Shown here in pieces: positions 1 through 6,876 of a DNA stretch of 8,372 nucleotides. Source of the stretch: CAYVDH01 sp964450355 (lineage in GTDB: Bacteria > Bacteroidota > Bacteroidia > NS11-12g > UBA955); contig CAYVDH010000158.1 of NCBI GenBank assembly GCA_964450355.1, positions 1-8,372 of the forward strand. Reading direction: 5' to 3'. The notes under the pieces are model-generated. The model searched no databases, was not told the origin of the DNA, and saw only the letters and a program-made list of their open reading frames with translations. Position numbers and translations under genes: made by a program. The first letter of the stretch is position 1. Each line of letters opens with the position of its first letter.

Positions 1-923
1 TCAGCAGAGATTGTCACTACGACATCATAGGTTTCTGCTACTGCAATTAAAAGTCGATCAACTTCCACAGGCTCTACAACGTTACCATCACTGGCAACTA
101 CAGTAATTTTTCCACCGGCATACGTTAGCCAAAAATAAGAGGACGCAACACCGTTTGCAATGCGAAGTCGTACTTTATCTCCACCTTTAAATTGGGTTAA
201 CTGACTTTCATTTTTACCATTAATGAGAAACTTTTCATAGTACACATCACTCACATCCATAGCGTTCATTCGTTTCCATTCGTTACCAATTTTTGTTTTG
301 AAGTGACCTTGTTTGATGGCTTCTGCATAACTTTGGGTAGAACCTTTTTTTATAGCAAACCAGTCGGAAGCATTGTGTAACATTCTGTGAACGTTTTCTG
401 GTTTTAAATCCGTCCATTCACTTAAGATTACTGGAACGGTTGGTATATCGTCGATTCCTTTTCGGAATGTTTTATCATTTTCTTTTTTATTCATTATGAA
501 CATACCATACATCCCGATTTGTTCCTGTAAGCCAGAATGACTATGATACCAATGTGTTCCGTTTTGTATGATTGGAAAAGTGTATTTATGAGTAGTACCA
601 GGTTTGATTGGCATTTGTGTTAAATTAGGTACACCATCTTCTTTATTAGGCAAAAATAGTCCGTGCCAATGTAAAGAAGTGTCCTCATTTAATTCGTTGT
701 GTACATAAACTTCAGCAATGTCTCCTTCAGTAAATGTCAACGTAGGCATAGGAATTTGACCATTAACAGCAATGGCTCTTTTTTCTTTTCCGGAATAATT
801 TACAATAGTATCTCGAACGTATAAATCGTAGCGAACGATGTTTTGAGAAAATAGCGTTTGTGTAGCCAAAAGCAGTACTACTATCGGCAATATCTTTTTT
901 GAAAGAATGTTTTGTATATCCAT
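1..923 (-). CDS. Multicopper oxidase, copper-resistance type (3' end outside window)
   Basis: Translating from the ATG at 923 gives 307 codons open to the window edge, so this is the N-terminal part of the enzyme. Residues 1-26 form a Sec signal peptide (hydrophobic ILPIVVLLLA core, probable cleavage after LFS), so the protein is exported. The first cupredoxin domain carries two copper-ligand motifs of the multicopper oxidase family. These are HWHG at 85-88 and HWYHSHSG at 124-131, which supply ligands to the type 2/type 3 trinuclear cluster (H85, H87, H127, H129). The second cupredoxin domain begins around residue 160. The C-terminal type 1 motif (HCH...M) is beyond the window. By family knowledge it oxidises Cu(I) or another substrate with O2 in the periplasm; copper detoxification is inferred from its place 36 bp downstream of the DUF2911 gene and in line with copA. 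A laccase-like role on organic substrates cannot be excluded. Confidence 0.93.
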   Translation of the reverse strand, partial: MDIQNILSKKILPIVVLLLATQTLFSQNIVRYDLYVRDTIVNYSGKEKRAIAVNGQIPMPTLTFTEGDIAEVYVHNELNEDTSLHWHGLFLPNKEDGVPNLTQMPIKPGTTHKYTFPIIQNGTHWYHSHSGLQEQIGMYGMFIMNKKENDKTFRKGIDDIPTVPVILSEWTDLKPENVHRMLHNASDWFAIKKGSTQSYAEAIKQGHFKTKIGNEWKRMNAMDVSDVYYEKFLINGKNESQLTQFKGGDKVRLRIANGVASSYFWLTYAGGKITVVASDGNVVEPVEVDRLLIAVAETYDVVVTISA

Positions 924-959
924 TTTAAAGGTGTTTTTTTTAATTTTGATTTTAAAATA

Positions 960-1832
960 TTATTTTTTTAACAGCAATTCCCAATCAATAATTTTATCAT
1001 TCAATATTTCAATGTTTTTTTTCATTTTCTCTTTATCGGCTAATGTAATTGCTCTTTTTGCTGCTGCGATTGCAGTGGTATAATCCTTTAATTCGGATGC
1101 TATTTTTTGCGTTAGATTTGGATAATAGAAATTTTCAGGTTTTAATTTTTCTGCTTCTAAAAGCCATTCAATCGCTCGTTTAAAATCTCTATTGGTACTG
1201 TAATAATAATTAGCAGCCTGAAATAATAAAGTAGCATCCTGAGTTTTTCCTTTAATAATATGTTGGTCTATCAATGCTACTATTGTATCGTCTTCTTTAC
1301 TTTTAATTGGTATTTTGACCATAGTGTTTTCCCAAAATATTTTTAGAAATGCTTCTCCTTTGCTATTGATGTCATTTAATTCAATTGTAAATGTTTCATA
1401 GAAGTTAGCGCTCTTTTCGACAGGAACTTTAAAGCGCATCACATCCTTTTTTTCATCATAACCAGTCTCGCCATGTAAAGTGGTGTCTGTGTTGATGATA
1501 ATAGTCCACTCATTGCCTGAAGGAATTGTGAATATTGAATAACTACCTGCTTTTAATACATTGTTGCCAAATGCAATATCTTCGGAAGTGGTTATTACGG
1601 TACAATCACTTGCACCAGTTCGCCAGAGTTTATCAAACGGTACTAACTCCCCAAATATTTTCCGTCCTCTGACTAACGGTCTGCTATATGTTACTTTGAT
1701 TTTTGCGCTACCTACTTCTTGCTCAAAAGCAGCTGAAGGACTGGCGGAAGTAACTCTTATCTGGACTTTGCTTTGTGCAGATAGTAATAAGGATTGCAAA
1801 ATAATTAAGCCTGTTAAGATTGTTTTTTTCAT
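960..1832 (-). CDS. Exported DUF2911 protein with TPR-like C-terminal tail
   Basis: This 290-aa protein has a signal peptide at residues 1-20 (MKKTILTGLIILQSLLLSAQ). Residues about 35-170 match the DUF2911 family as I remember it. The signature is YSRPLVRGRKIFGELVPFDK followed by LWRTGAS (about 49-76), then a GSYSIFTIP turn and an EWTIIIN strand. Residues about 185-288 are helical and look like two or three TPR-type repeats (for example NRDFKRAIEWLLEAEKLKPE). The biochemical function of DUF2911 is unknown to me. The start lies 9 bp after the copA stop and the stop 36 bp before the oxidase start, so all three genes are probably co-transcribed. That suggests a periplasmic accessory role in copper handling, which is inference. 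I saw no Cys or Met-rich metal site: the mature part has a single Cys, in SDCTVIT. Confidence 0.88.
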   Translation of the reverse strand: MKKTILTGLIILQSLLLSAQSKVQIRVTSASPSAAFEQEVGSAKIKVTYSRPLVRGRKIFGELVPFDKLWRTGASDCTVITTSEDIAFGNNVLKAGSYSIFTIPSGNEWTIIINTDTTLHGETGYDEKKDVMRFKVPVEKSANFYETFTIELNDINSKGEAFLKIFWENTMVKIPIKSKEDDTIVALIDQHIIKGKTQDATLLFQAANYYYSTNRDFKRAIEWLLEAEKLKPENFYYPNLTQKIASELKDYTTAIAAAKRAITLADKEKMKKNIEILNDKIIDWELLLKK

Positions 1833-1841
1833 TTTATAAGT

Positions 1842-4379
1842 TTAAAGTTTTAAATTTCTTAGTCGTAACGCATTTACAATTACGGATACTGAACTAAATG
1901 ACATTGCCAAAGCCGCAATCATAGGAGATAATAAAATTCCAAAAAATGGATATAAGACCCCGGCAGCGACTGGTACGCCTAATGCGTTGTAGAAGAAAGC
2001 AAAAAACAGATTTTGCTTAATATTTCTCATAACAGCATGGCTTAAATTCTTAGCTTTTACGATGCCCTGTAAATCCCCTTTGACTAAAGTTATTTTGGCA
2101 CTCTCGATAGCTACATCTGTTCCTGTTCCCATAGCAATTCCTATGTTGGCTTGTGCCAATGCCGGAGCATCATTAATGCCATCACCTGCCATGGCCACAA
2201 TTTTGCCTTCAGCTTGTAATCTTTTAATCTCTTTGAGTTTATCTTCGGGTAAGCATCCTGCTTTGTATGAAGCTAATCCCAATTCATCTGCAACTGCTTT
2301 GGCTGTATTGACATTGTCACCAGTCATCATGATTACTTCGACACCCTGGCTCATTAATTCTTTTATGGCTTCTTTGCTAGAAGTTTTAATAGCATCTGTT
2401 ATAGATACAAAACCAACAGCTATGTTATCAACGGCAATGTAAGAGACTGTTTTTCCTAATTTTTGTTCAATAATGATTTTGTTCTCTAAATCGTCAGAAA
2501 CTGTTGCTTTAACTTGTTCCATTAGTTTTTTATTACCTAATGCTACTTTTTTACCAGCAACTGTTCCTGTAACTCCTTTTCCGGCAACGGCTTCAAAATC
2601 TTTTACTTCGATTAAAGAAATGGATTTTGTTTTGGCATAAATTACCACAGCTTGTGCCAATGGATGTTCACTATATTGGTTTAAGGAAGCAATGCTTTGC
2701 AATAAGTCACTATCGTTGTTATTGGATGCATAAATTTTTTCGACAGATGGTTTTCCTTCGGTGATGGTTCCTGTTTTATCGGTAATTAAAACATTAACCT
2801 TATTCATGTTCTCTAAAGCCTCAGCATTCTTTATCAAAACGCCTGATTGTGCTCCTTTGCCAACACCAACCATTACTGACATGGGAGTTGCCAGACCCAG
2901 AGCACAAGGACAGGCTATAATTAATACAGCAATAGCATTTATAAAGCCATACACCAATGCTGGTTCGGGACCAAATTTTGCCCAAACAAAAAAGGTTATT
3001 GCCGATATAATGACCACAATTGGCACAAAGTACTTGGAGATACTATCTGCTAATTTCTGAATTGGAGCTCGTGAACGACTGGCATCATTTACCATTTGCA
3101 CGATTTGAGATAGCAAGGTTTCGGAACCTACTTTTTCGGCTATCATCACAAATGATTTGTTTCCGTTTATTGTTCCGGAAATTACGTTATCGCCTTTCTT
3201 TTTATCAACCGGTATTGGCTCACCAGTAATCATGGCTTCATCTATACTGCTTTCCCCATCGGTTATTTTACCGTCAACAGGAATTTTATCTCCGGGTTTT
3301 ACTCTCAATAAATCGCCTTTTTTGATGTCGTGGATTGATATTACTTTATCACCGCCATCAATAACCAAAGTAGCTTCAGTTGGCGCAAGTTTTAATAATT
3401 CTTTGATAGCTCCGCTGGTTTGGCTGTGTGCCCTTGCTTCGAGTAATTGTCCTAACAAAACTAAAGTCAGAATAACTGTTGTTGCTTCAAAGTATAATAA
3501 TACAGTTCCGTGTTCTGTTTTGAATTCACTTGGAAAAATATCCGGAAAAAACATTCCGACTAAACTAAATAAAAATGCCACTCCCGTTCCAATTCCGATG
3601 AGTGTGAACATATTCAGATTCCAAGTAATAATTGATTTCCAGGCGCGGACAAAAAATACCCAACAGGCATAAAAAACAACAGGAAGAGATAAAATAAGCT
3701 GTACCCAGTTCCATTTGTCCGCATCCATTAGTTGCAATAAAGGATTATTGTGTGCCATTTCAATCATGGCAATGGCGAAAATGGGAACTGTAAACACAAC
3801 TGCTATTTTCATTTTCTTAACCAAATCTTTATAAGTCCTTTGGTCTTCGCTTTCGCTTGGTTCCATTGGTACTAAATCCATACCGCATATAGGACAGGAA
3901 CCCGGAGTTTCACTAATTACTTCGGGATGCATTGGACAAGTATATAGTGTCTTGTTTACGGTTAGTTCAGGTGCTTTGACTAGATCCATTCCACACACAG
4001 GACAATCGCCCGCTTTGTCATAGACTTTTTCGCCTTCGCAATGCATTGGGCAATAATATTTACCAGCGGCGTTGGTTGGTATAACAGCCTCTTTTTTATA
4101 ATTATGCTCATGAGTAGAACAACATGACTTTGCAGCGGATTCATTAGTTGTAGTATCTTCTGTAGTTTTATCATTGCTCATTTCTATGGTGTATTTTCCA
4201 ACAGTCGTCAGTGCTTCCTGCAACTTTGATGTTGGAATGTGTTTGTCCATAGTAATTATGGCCACTGGTGGGCTTAATGAAACTTTTGCTTCAATACCAT
4301 CAATAGTATTCAATGCTTTCTCGACTTTAGAGCGACAACCATCGCAAGTCATTCCGGTAATGCTGTAAGTATGTATCAT
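1842..4379 (-). CDS. copA: CopA-type Cu(I)-exporting P1B-ATPase
   Basis: This 845-aa inner-membrane pump couples ATP hydrolysis to export of Cu(I) from the cytoplasm. An HMA domain occupies residues 1-67 with GMTCDGC (C12, C15). A linker contains a Cys/His patch (CCSTHEH, 86-92). Two heavy-metal-binding domains follow: YYCPMHCE...CPVCGMDL (108-133) and YTCPMHPE...CPICGMDL (146-169). About eight membrane segments are visible (roughly 191-207, 225-245, 257-279, 292-312, 450-467, 475-497, 788-808 and 813-837). The catalytic elements are all intact: TGE at 385-387, CPC at 490-492 in the transport site, DKTGT with phosphorylated D534, HP at 572-573, and GDGINDAP at 732-739. CPC together with YN (797-798) in TM7 and M826/S829-S830 in TM8 points to the Cu(I)/Ag(I) P1B-1 class, not the CPH CopB class. 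It is followed after 9 bp by the DUF2911 gene. The HMA-AraC regulator lies 78 bp upstream. Confidence 0.97.
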   Translation of the reverse strand: MIHTYSITGMTCDGCRSKVEKALNTIDGIEAKVSLSPPVAIITMDKHIPTSKLQEALTTVGKYTIEMSNDKTTEDTTTNESAAKSCCSTHEHNYKKEAVIPTNAAGKYYCPMHCEGEKVYDKAGDCPVCGMDLVKAPELTVNKTLYTCPMHPEVISETPGSCPICGMDLVPMEPSESEDQRTYKDLVKKMKIAVVFTVPIFAIAMIEMAHNNPLLQLMDADKWNWVQLILSLPVVFYACWVFFVRAWKSIITWNLNMFTLIGIGTGVAFLFSLVGMFFPDIFPSEFKTEHGTVLLYFEATTVILTLVLLGQLLEARAHSQTSGAIKELLKLAPTEATLVIDGGDKVISIHDIKKGDLLRVKPGDKIPVDGKITDGESSIDEAMITGEPIPVDKKKGDNVISGTINGNKSFVMIAEKVGSETLLSQIVQMVNDASRSRAPIQKLADSISKYFVPIVVIISAITFFVWAKFGPEPALVYGFINAIAVLIIACPCALGLATPMSVMVGVGKGAQSGVLIKNAEALENMNKVNVLITDKTGTITEGKPSVEKIYASNNNDSDLLQSIASLNQYSEHPLAQAVVIYAKTKSISLIEVKDFEAVAGKGVTGTVAGKKVALGNKKLMEQVKATVSDDLENKIIIEQKLGKTVSYIAVDNIAVGFVSITDAIKTSSKEAIKELMSQGVEVIMMTGDNVNTAKAVADELGLASYKAGCLPEDKLKEIKRLQAEGKIVAMAGDGINDAPALAQANIGIAMGTGTDVAIESAKITLVKGDLQGIVKAKNLSHAVMRNIKQNLFFAFFYNALGVPVAAGVLYPFFGILLSPMIAALAMSFSSVSVIVNALRLRNLKL

Positions 4380-4398
4380 TTTTTATATTATTTTAATA

Positions 4399-4434
4399 CA
4401 AATTTCTATCATAACTGCTTTTTGTATTTGCAAA
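4399..4434 (-). promoter_or_regulatory. Candidate copA promoter (Bacteroidetes -33/-7 type)
   Basis: Reading the minus strand upstream of copA, GAAATTTG (4406-4399) matches the Bacteroidetes -7 consensus TAnnTTTG at all but the first fixed base. It ends 19 bp before the ATG. A TTTG at 4434-4431 could be the -33 element, but the 24-bp spacer is slightly long for that promoter class (about 17-23 bp in Flavobacterium, from memory). The gap is AT-rich and has no Shine-Dalgarno sequence, which is normal for this group. One copy of the direct repeat (4426-4438) overlaps the proposed -33 element, which would suit an activator. Confidence 0.35.
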
Positions 4435-4459
4435 ATTTTGGGTTTGATTTGCAAGATTT
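4426..4459. promoter_or_regulatory. Candidate AraC-family operator: two 13-bp direct repeats, 21-bp period
   Basis: ATTTGCAAAATTT (4426-4438) and ATTTGCAAGATTT (4447-4459) are identical at 12 of 13 positions and start exactly 21 bp apart, two helical turns. AraC-family proteins carry two HTH motifs per DNA-binding domain and commonly bind tandem half-sites with about 21-bp periodicity. The pair lies between the AraC-type regulator and copA, its downstream-proximal copy touches the proposed -33 element, and its distal copy covers the regulator's stop codon. Use as an operator is inferred from geometry and context. Confidence 0.45.
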
Positions 4460-5021
4460 ATAAGTCTTCGATTTGCTTTCGTTTAATGGTTTTTATATTC
4501 TTAAAGTGTGTTGGTGAAAAGCCGGTTACTTTTTTGAATTGATTACTTAAATGTGAAACGCTACTATAGTTTAAAGAGTAAGCTATTTGGCTTAGGGATA
4601 ATTCATCATAGATGATCAACTCTTTTACTTTCTCAATTTTCAGATTAATGAAGTATTTTTCAATTGTTGTGTTTTCTACTTCGGAAAAGAGGTTGCTCAA
4701 GGTATTATAGTCTTGGTGTAGCTCTTGGAATAGAAACTCGGATAGATTTGTTTTTAAATGATTGTTTTTATTTTGAACCAAATCAATAATCAATGTTTTA
4801 ATCTTATCGATAGTTTTGCTTTTCCTATCATCAATCAAATCAAAGCCTACAGCATGAAGCTTTTTTAATAATTCGTTTTTTTGGATTTCCTGAATGTCAT
4901 TTTTCAATTCAACTTCACCTAAATCAACTGAAACAGGATTGATGCCCATATTTTCAAATACAGATTTTACTACTATCTTGCAGCGGCTGCATACCATATT
5001 TTTAATGTGTAGCTTCATCAT
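4458..5021 (-). CDS. AraC-family regulator with HMA-like CxxC metal-sensing N-terminus
   Basis: This 187-aa cytoplasmic protein has two parts. Residues 1-65 resemble a heavy-metal-associated ferredoxin-like domain: it opens with LHIKNMVCSRCK (C11, C14), has a middle strand at VSVDLGEVEL, and ends with LLKKLHAVGFDLIDD. Residues about 92-180 form a single AraC/XylS DNA-binding domain with two HTH units. They include LSLSQIAYSLNYSSVSHLSN (141-160), then QFKKVTGFSPTHFK (161-174), the classic second-HTH signature. There is no cupin-type AraC sensor domain. The likely role is a one-protein Cu(I) sensor controlling copA; CxxC metal binding is family knowledge and the copper specificity is inferred from its position beside copA. 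Two adjacent ATGs (5021 and 5018) are possible starts. The gene begins 7 bp after the stop of the 414-aa gene, so it may be transcribed with it or from a promoter inside that gene. Confidence 0.88.
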   Translation of the reverse strand: MMKLHIKNMVCSRCKIVVKSVFENMGINPVSVDLGEVELKNDIQEIQKNELLKKLHAVGFDLIDDRKSKTIDKIKTLIIDLVQNKNNHLKTNLSEFLFQELHQDYNTLSNLFSEVENTTIEKYFINLKIEKVKELIIYDELSLSQIAYSLNYSSVSHLSNQFKKVTGFSPTHFKNIKTIKRKQIEDL

Positions 5022-5028
5022 TGAGTTA

Positions 5029-6273
5029 TTAAATTGTTTTTGCTATTTTATCCATGATCGAATGATCTGTACCAAATTTGCAAATCGCATCACAATTGGC
5101 TCTTAATTCTGAAAAAAGAATGTACTTTATATTCATTTCGGATTTTTTTATCACAGGCCTGTTGAGTTGCTGAATAACATCTTTTTCGCGACTATCAGGG
5201 ATTATTATATAAAATACCTCATCGCCATCTGAAATACTAAAATAAAGGTCTGAAAGACGTAAAATACCTGAATAAATACTCGTACTTTTCTCTACTTCAA
5301 ATGCCCCAATTATGTTATTAGTTCCTTTTTCAAACCATAATACATCTATGAGTTTTATGGTGTTTTGCGTGTCTTTATCACAGGGTAATTCAGGAAATTT
5401 ACTTATTGAGATAAAAGAAAAACTTTGTCCATTGAAAGCTTTGCTTTTATCATTACTGGCAGGAGTAACATCGAAACCTAATGATGCCCCAATTTTCAGT
5501 AAATGGTACTGCATTTCACTATGTAAATTATCTTCCTTTTTTTCTTCAATAATTTCTTTTTGGCGTTTTACTATGTTTTTCTCGAATTTATGGCGCTCTT
5601 CTTCACTCAAATAATCATCATTTCCTATAAGCATTTTTTGTGTCCCAATTTCAAAACACAAACCTGCGATTGCCCCTAAATCATTGGACAATTCAGATTT
5701 GAATTTGGAATTTGTTTTCAATAGTGTCTCCCTAATTTTTAAGTATTCACTCCAGTTTCCCAGTTTCTTTTTGTCTTTAAACAGAAAATTAAATCCATTA
5801 ATAATGGCTGTATTAAATGGTGGAAACCATGTGGGATGTAAAAAATATAAAATACTTGCAACAGCTGGACCAAGTCCTTTTATTTTAAGCTCGTCTAATT
5901 TTACAATTTCCTTTATAACTTGTTCTTCTGATTTAGCATTTAGGCAATTTTCGAGAAATTGTCCAAAAGCTATTTTATTGTCTTGGTTTTCATAGATGTC
6001 AGGAATTCTTAGCTTTGGTTTCCAATAAAAAGGATGTGATACACCAACAAATACTTGTTTTTGCTCAGCTATACAATTCAATACAAATTCTAAGCTGCTA
6101 TGCTTAAAATCGTTAGGGAATGTTTTATTTTTTATATCATCTATAACTTGTAAAACCCCTCGACGAATTGTTCTAAACGCTTTTAATCGCTGGTCATTAT
6201 CCACAAACCAAGTGTTATAAACGCTTTCTGTATCGGTTTTGTATTGTTGGATTATTTGAGTAAGGTTGTTCAT
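5029..6273 (-). CDS. Unrecognised 414-aa protein, possible HhH + PD-(D/E)XK-like nuclease
   Basis: I do not recognise a named family. The protein has no signal peptide or membrane segment, so it should be cytoplasmic. Residues 126-161 (LDELKIKGLGPAVASILYFL, then FPPFNTAIING) look like the helix-hairpin-helix and following loop of HhH-GPD DNA glycosylases. However, the positions of the catalytic Lys and Asp of endonuclease III appear to be Ala137 and Asn154 or Thr155, so glycosylase/lyase activity is unlikely. A charged helical linker (about 222-250) leads to a C-terminal alpha/beta segment with E253, D310 (LIDVLWF), E326/E328 (AFEVEKS), a following SGILRLSDL helix and a YIIIPDS strand. D-x15-E-x-E resembles the E-x-E active-site variant of PD-(D/E)XK enzymes such as BamHI. 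DNA binding with possible restriction or repair activity is inference. It sits after a terminator and 7 bp before the AraC gene, with no obvious link to copper. Confidence 0.6.
   Translation of the reverse strand: MNNLTQIIQQYKTDTESVYNTWFVDNDQRLKAFRTIRRGVLQVIDDIKNKTFPNDFKHSSLEFVLNCIAEQKQVFVGVSHPFYWKPKLRIPDIYENQDNKIAFGQFLENCLNAKSEEQVIKEIVKLDELKIKGLGPAVASILYFLHPTWFPPFNTAIINGFNFLFKDKKKLGNWSEYLKIRETLLKTNSKFKSELSNDLGAIAGLCFEIGTQKMLIGNDDYLSEEERHKFEKNIVKRQKEIIEEKKEDNLHSEMQYHLLKIGASLGFDVTPASNDKSKAFNGQSFSFISISKFPELPCDKDTQNTIKLIDVLWFEKGTNNIIGAFEVEKSTSIYSGILRLSDLYFSISDGDEVFYIIIPDSREKDVIQQLNRPVIKKSEMNIKYILFSELRANCDAICKFGTDHSIMDKIAKTI
5076..5085. promoter_or_regulatory. Third ATTTGCAA motif (palindromic ATTTGCAAAT) upstream of the AraC gene
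   Basis: ATTTGCAAAT lies 55-64 bp before the regulator's start, inside the 3' end of the 414-aa gene. It repeats the 8-bp core of the proposed operator and could allow autoregulation. It is a single copy within coding sequence in AT-rich DNA. Another core, on the opposite strand at 7340-7347, falls mid-gene in the adaptor, so chance is a serious alternative. Confidence 0.2.
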
Positions 6274-6338
6274 TTTTATACAGTTATAACTTATTTCTTA
6301 TTCGCTTACAATTAACTGATAGTCGTTTTATAGTATAA

Positions 6339-6372
6339 AATAAATGGTTCGTCCTAAAACGAACCATTTATT
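6339..6372 (-). terminator. Strong hairpin terminator after the small secreted protein gene
   Basis: AATAAATGGTTCG (6339-6351) pairs perfectly with CGAACCATTTATT (6360-6372) around an 8-nt loop, giving a 13-bp stem. On the minus strand the stem begins 6 bp after the stop codon of the 6379-6855 gene and its distal arm runs into TTTTATA, a usable though imperfect T tract. It should end the RND-adaptor/secreted-protein transcript and separate it from the 414-aa/AraC genes. The A-rich sequence on the other side gives a weaker T tract in the minus-strand approach only. Confidence 0.8.
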
Positions 6373-6378
6373 AAAAAA

Positions 6379-6855
6379 TTAATTTTTAGATTTTTCTTCA
6401 TTCATCTTTTTCTCCAACAATAAGCAATGGGCGGCACACGCGTGGAGTTTGTAATTTTTATGTACGCTACCTAAATTATGACCTTTTGCATCCAGTATTT
6501 CGCATTTTTCTCCCTGTGTTTTTCCAATGTTAACCACGTTTTCTCCATTAATGTTGTAGTACGAACCATTCTTTTGGGCCTTACCCATTTTATTTCCATT
6601 AGAATCAATAACATTCCCATTTCCATCGATAAAATATACAGTTTTGCCGTTGTTGTTTTTCACGATATTGTCTTTGGTAATAAATCCTAATTTATTCCAT
6701 CCGTGATCGTGAATTTCACCCTTTTTATTGATATAAATTTTTTCAGAAGGGGTGGAGTCTGATTTAGTTTGTGCATTGGCACTTAACGAGATTACCATTA
6801 AAAACATTGTTAGTAATGAAACTGTTTTTGTCGAAATTAATTTTTGAATTTTCAT
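6379..6855 (-). CDS. Small secreted Gly/Asn-rich repeat protein with Cys/His C-terminal cluster
   Basis: This 158-aa protein has a signal peptide at residues 1-28 (TVSLLTMFLMVISLSANA, cleavage before QT), so it is exported. The mature part (about 40-135) is built from short repeated beta-hairpin-like units. Three related stretches are GEIHDHGWNKLGFITKDN (46-63), GNVIDSNGNKMGKAQKNG (80-97) and CEILDAKGHNLGSVHKNY (118-135). This layout recalls beta-flower type repeat proteins of Bacteroidetes, a tentative comparison from memory. The tail ends with KLHACAAHCLLLEKK, placing H138, C140, H143 and C144 within seven residues, with C118 upstream: a plausible soft-metal site. It lies downstream of the CusB-type adaptor and before a terminator, so it may be a periplasmic or outer-surface copper-binding accessory. 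I do not recognise a characterised homologue. Alternatives are a structural envelope protein or a thiol-based redox partner. Confidence 0.8.
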   Translation of the reverse strand: MKIQKLISTKTVSLLTMFLMVISLSANAQTKSDSTPSEKIYINKKGEIHDHGWNKLGFITKDNIVKNNNGKTVYFIDGNGNVIDSNGNKMGKAQKNGSYYNINGENVVNIGKTQGEKCEILDAKGHNLGSVHKNYKLHACAAHCLLLEKKMNEEKSKN

Positions 6856-6876
6856 AATAAATTGTATTTAATTATT

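Noticed and set aside
2062..2442. A 126-codon plus-strand open frame inside copA
   Set aside because: It is antisense to the conserved ATP-binding region of the ATPase and has no supporting context.
3157..3672. A 171-codon plus-strand open frame inside copA
   Set aside because: It is fully antisense to conserved ATPase sequence (TGE region and membrane segments) and its translation resembles nothing known.
5029..6273. An active HhH-GPD DNA glycosylase
   Set aside because: The GLGPAVAS hairpin is recognisable, but the catalytic Lys and Asp positions appear to be Ala and Asn/Thr, and there is no iron-sulfur Cys cluster.
6274..6338. A promoter for the 414-aa gene
   Set aside because: The gap must contain one if the terminator works, but I could not find a convincing TTTG/TAnnTTTG pair, so no site is called.
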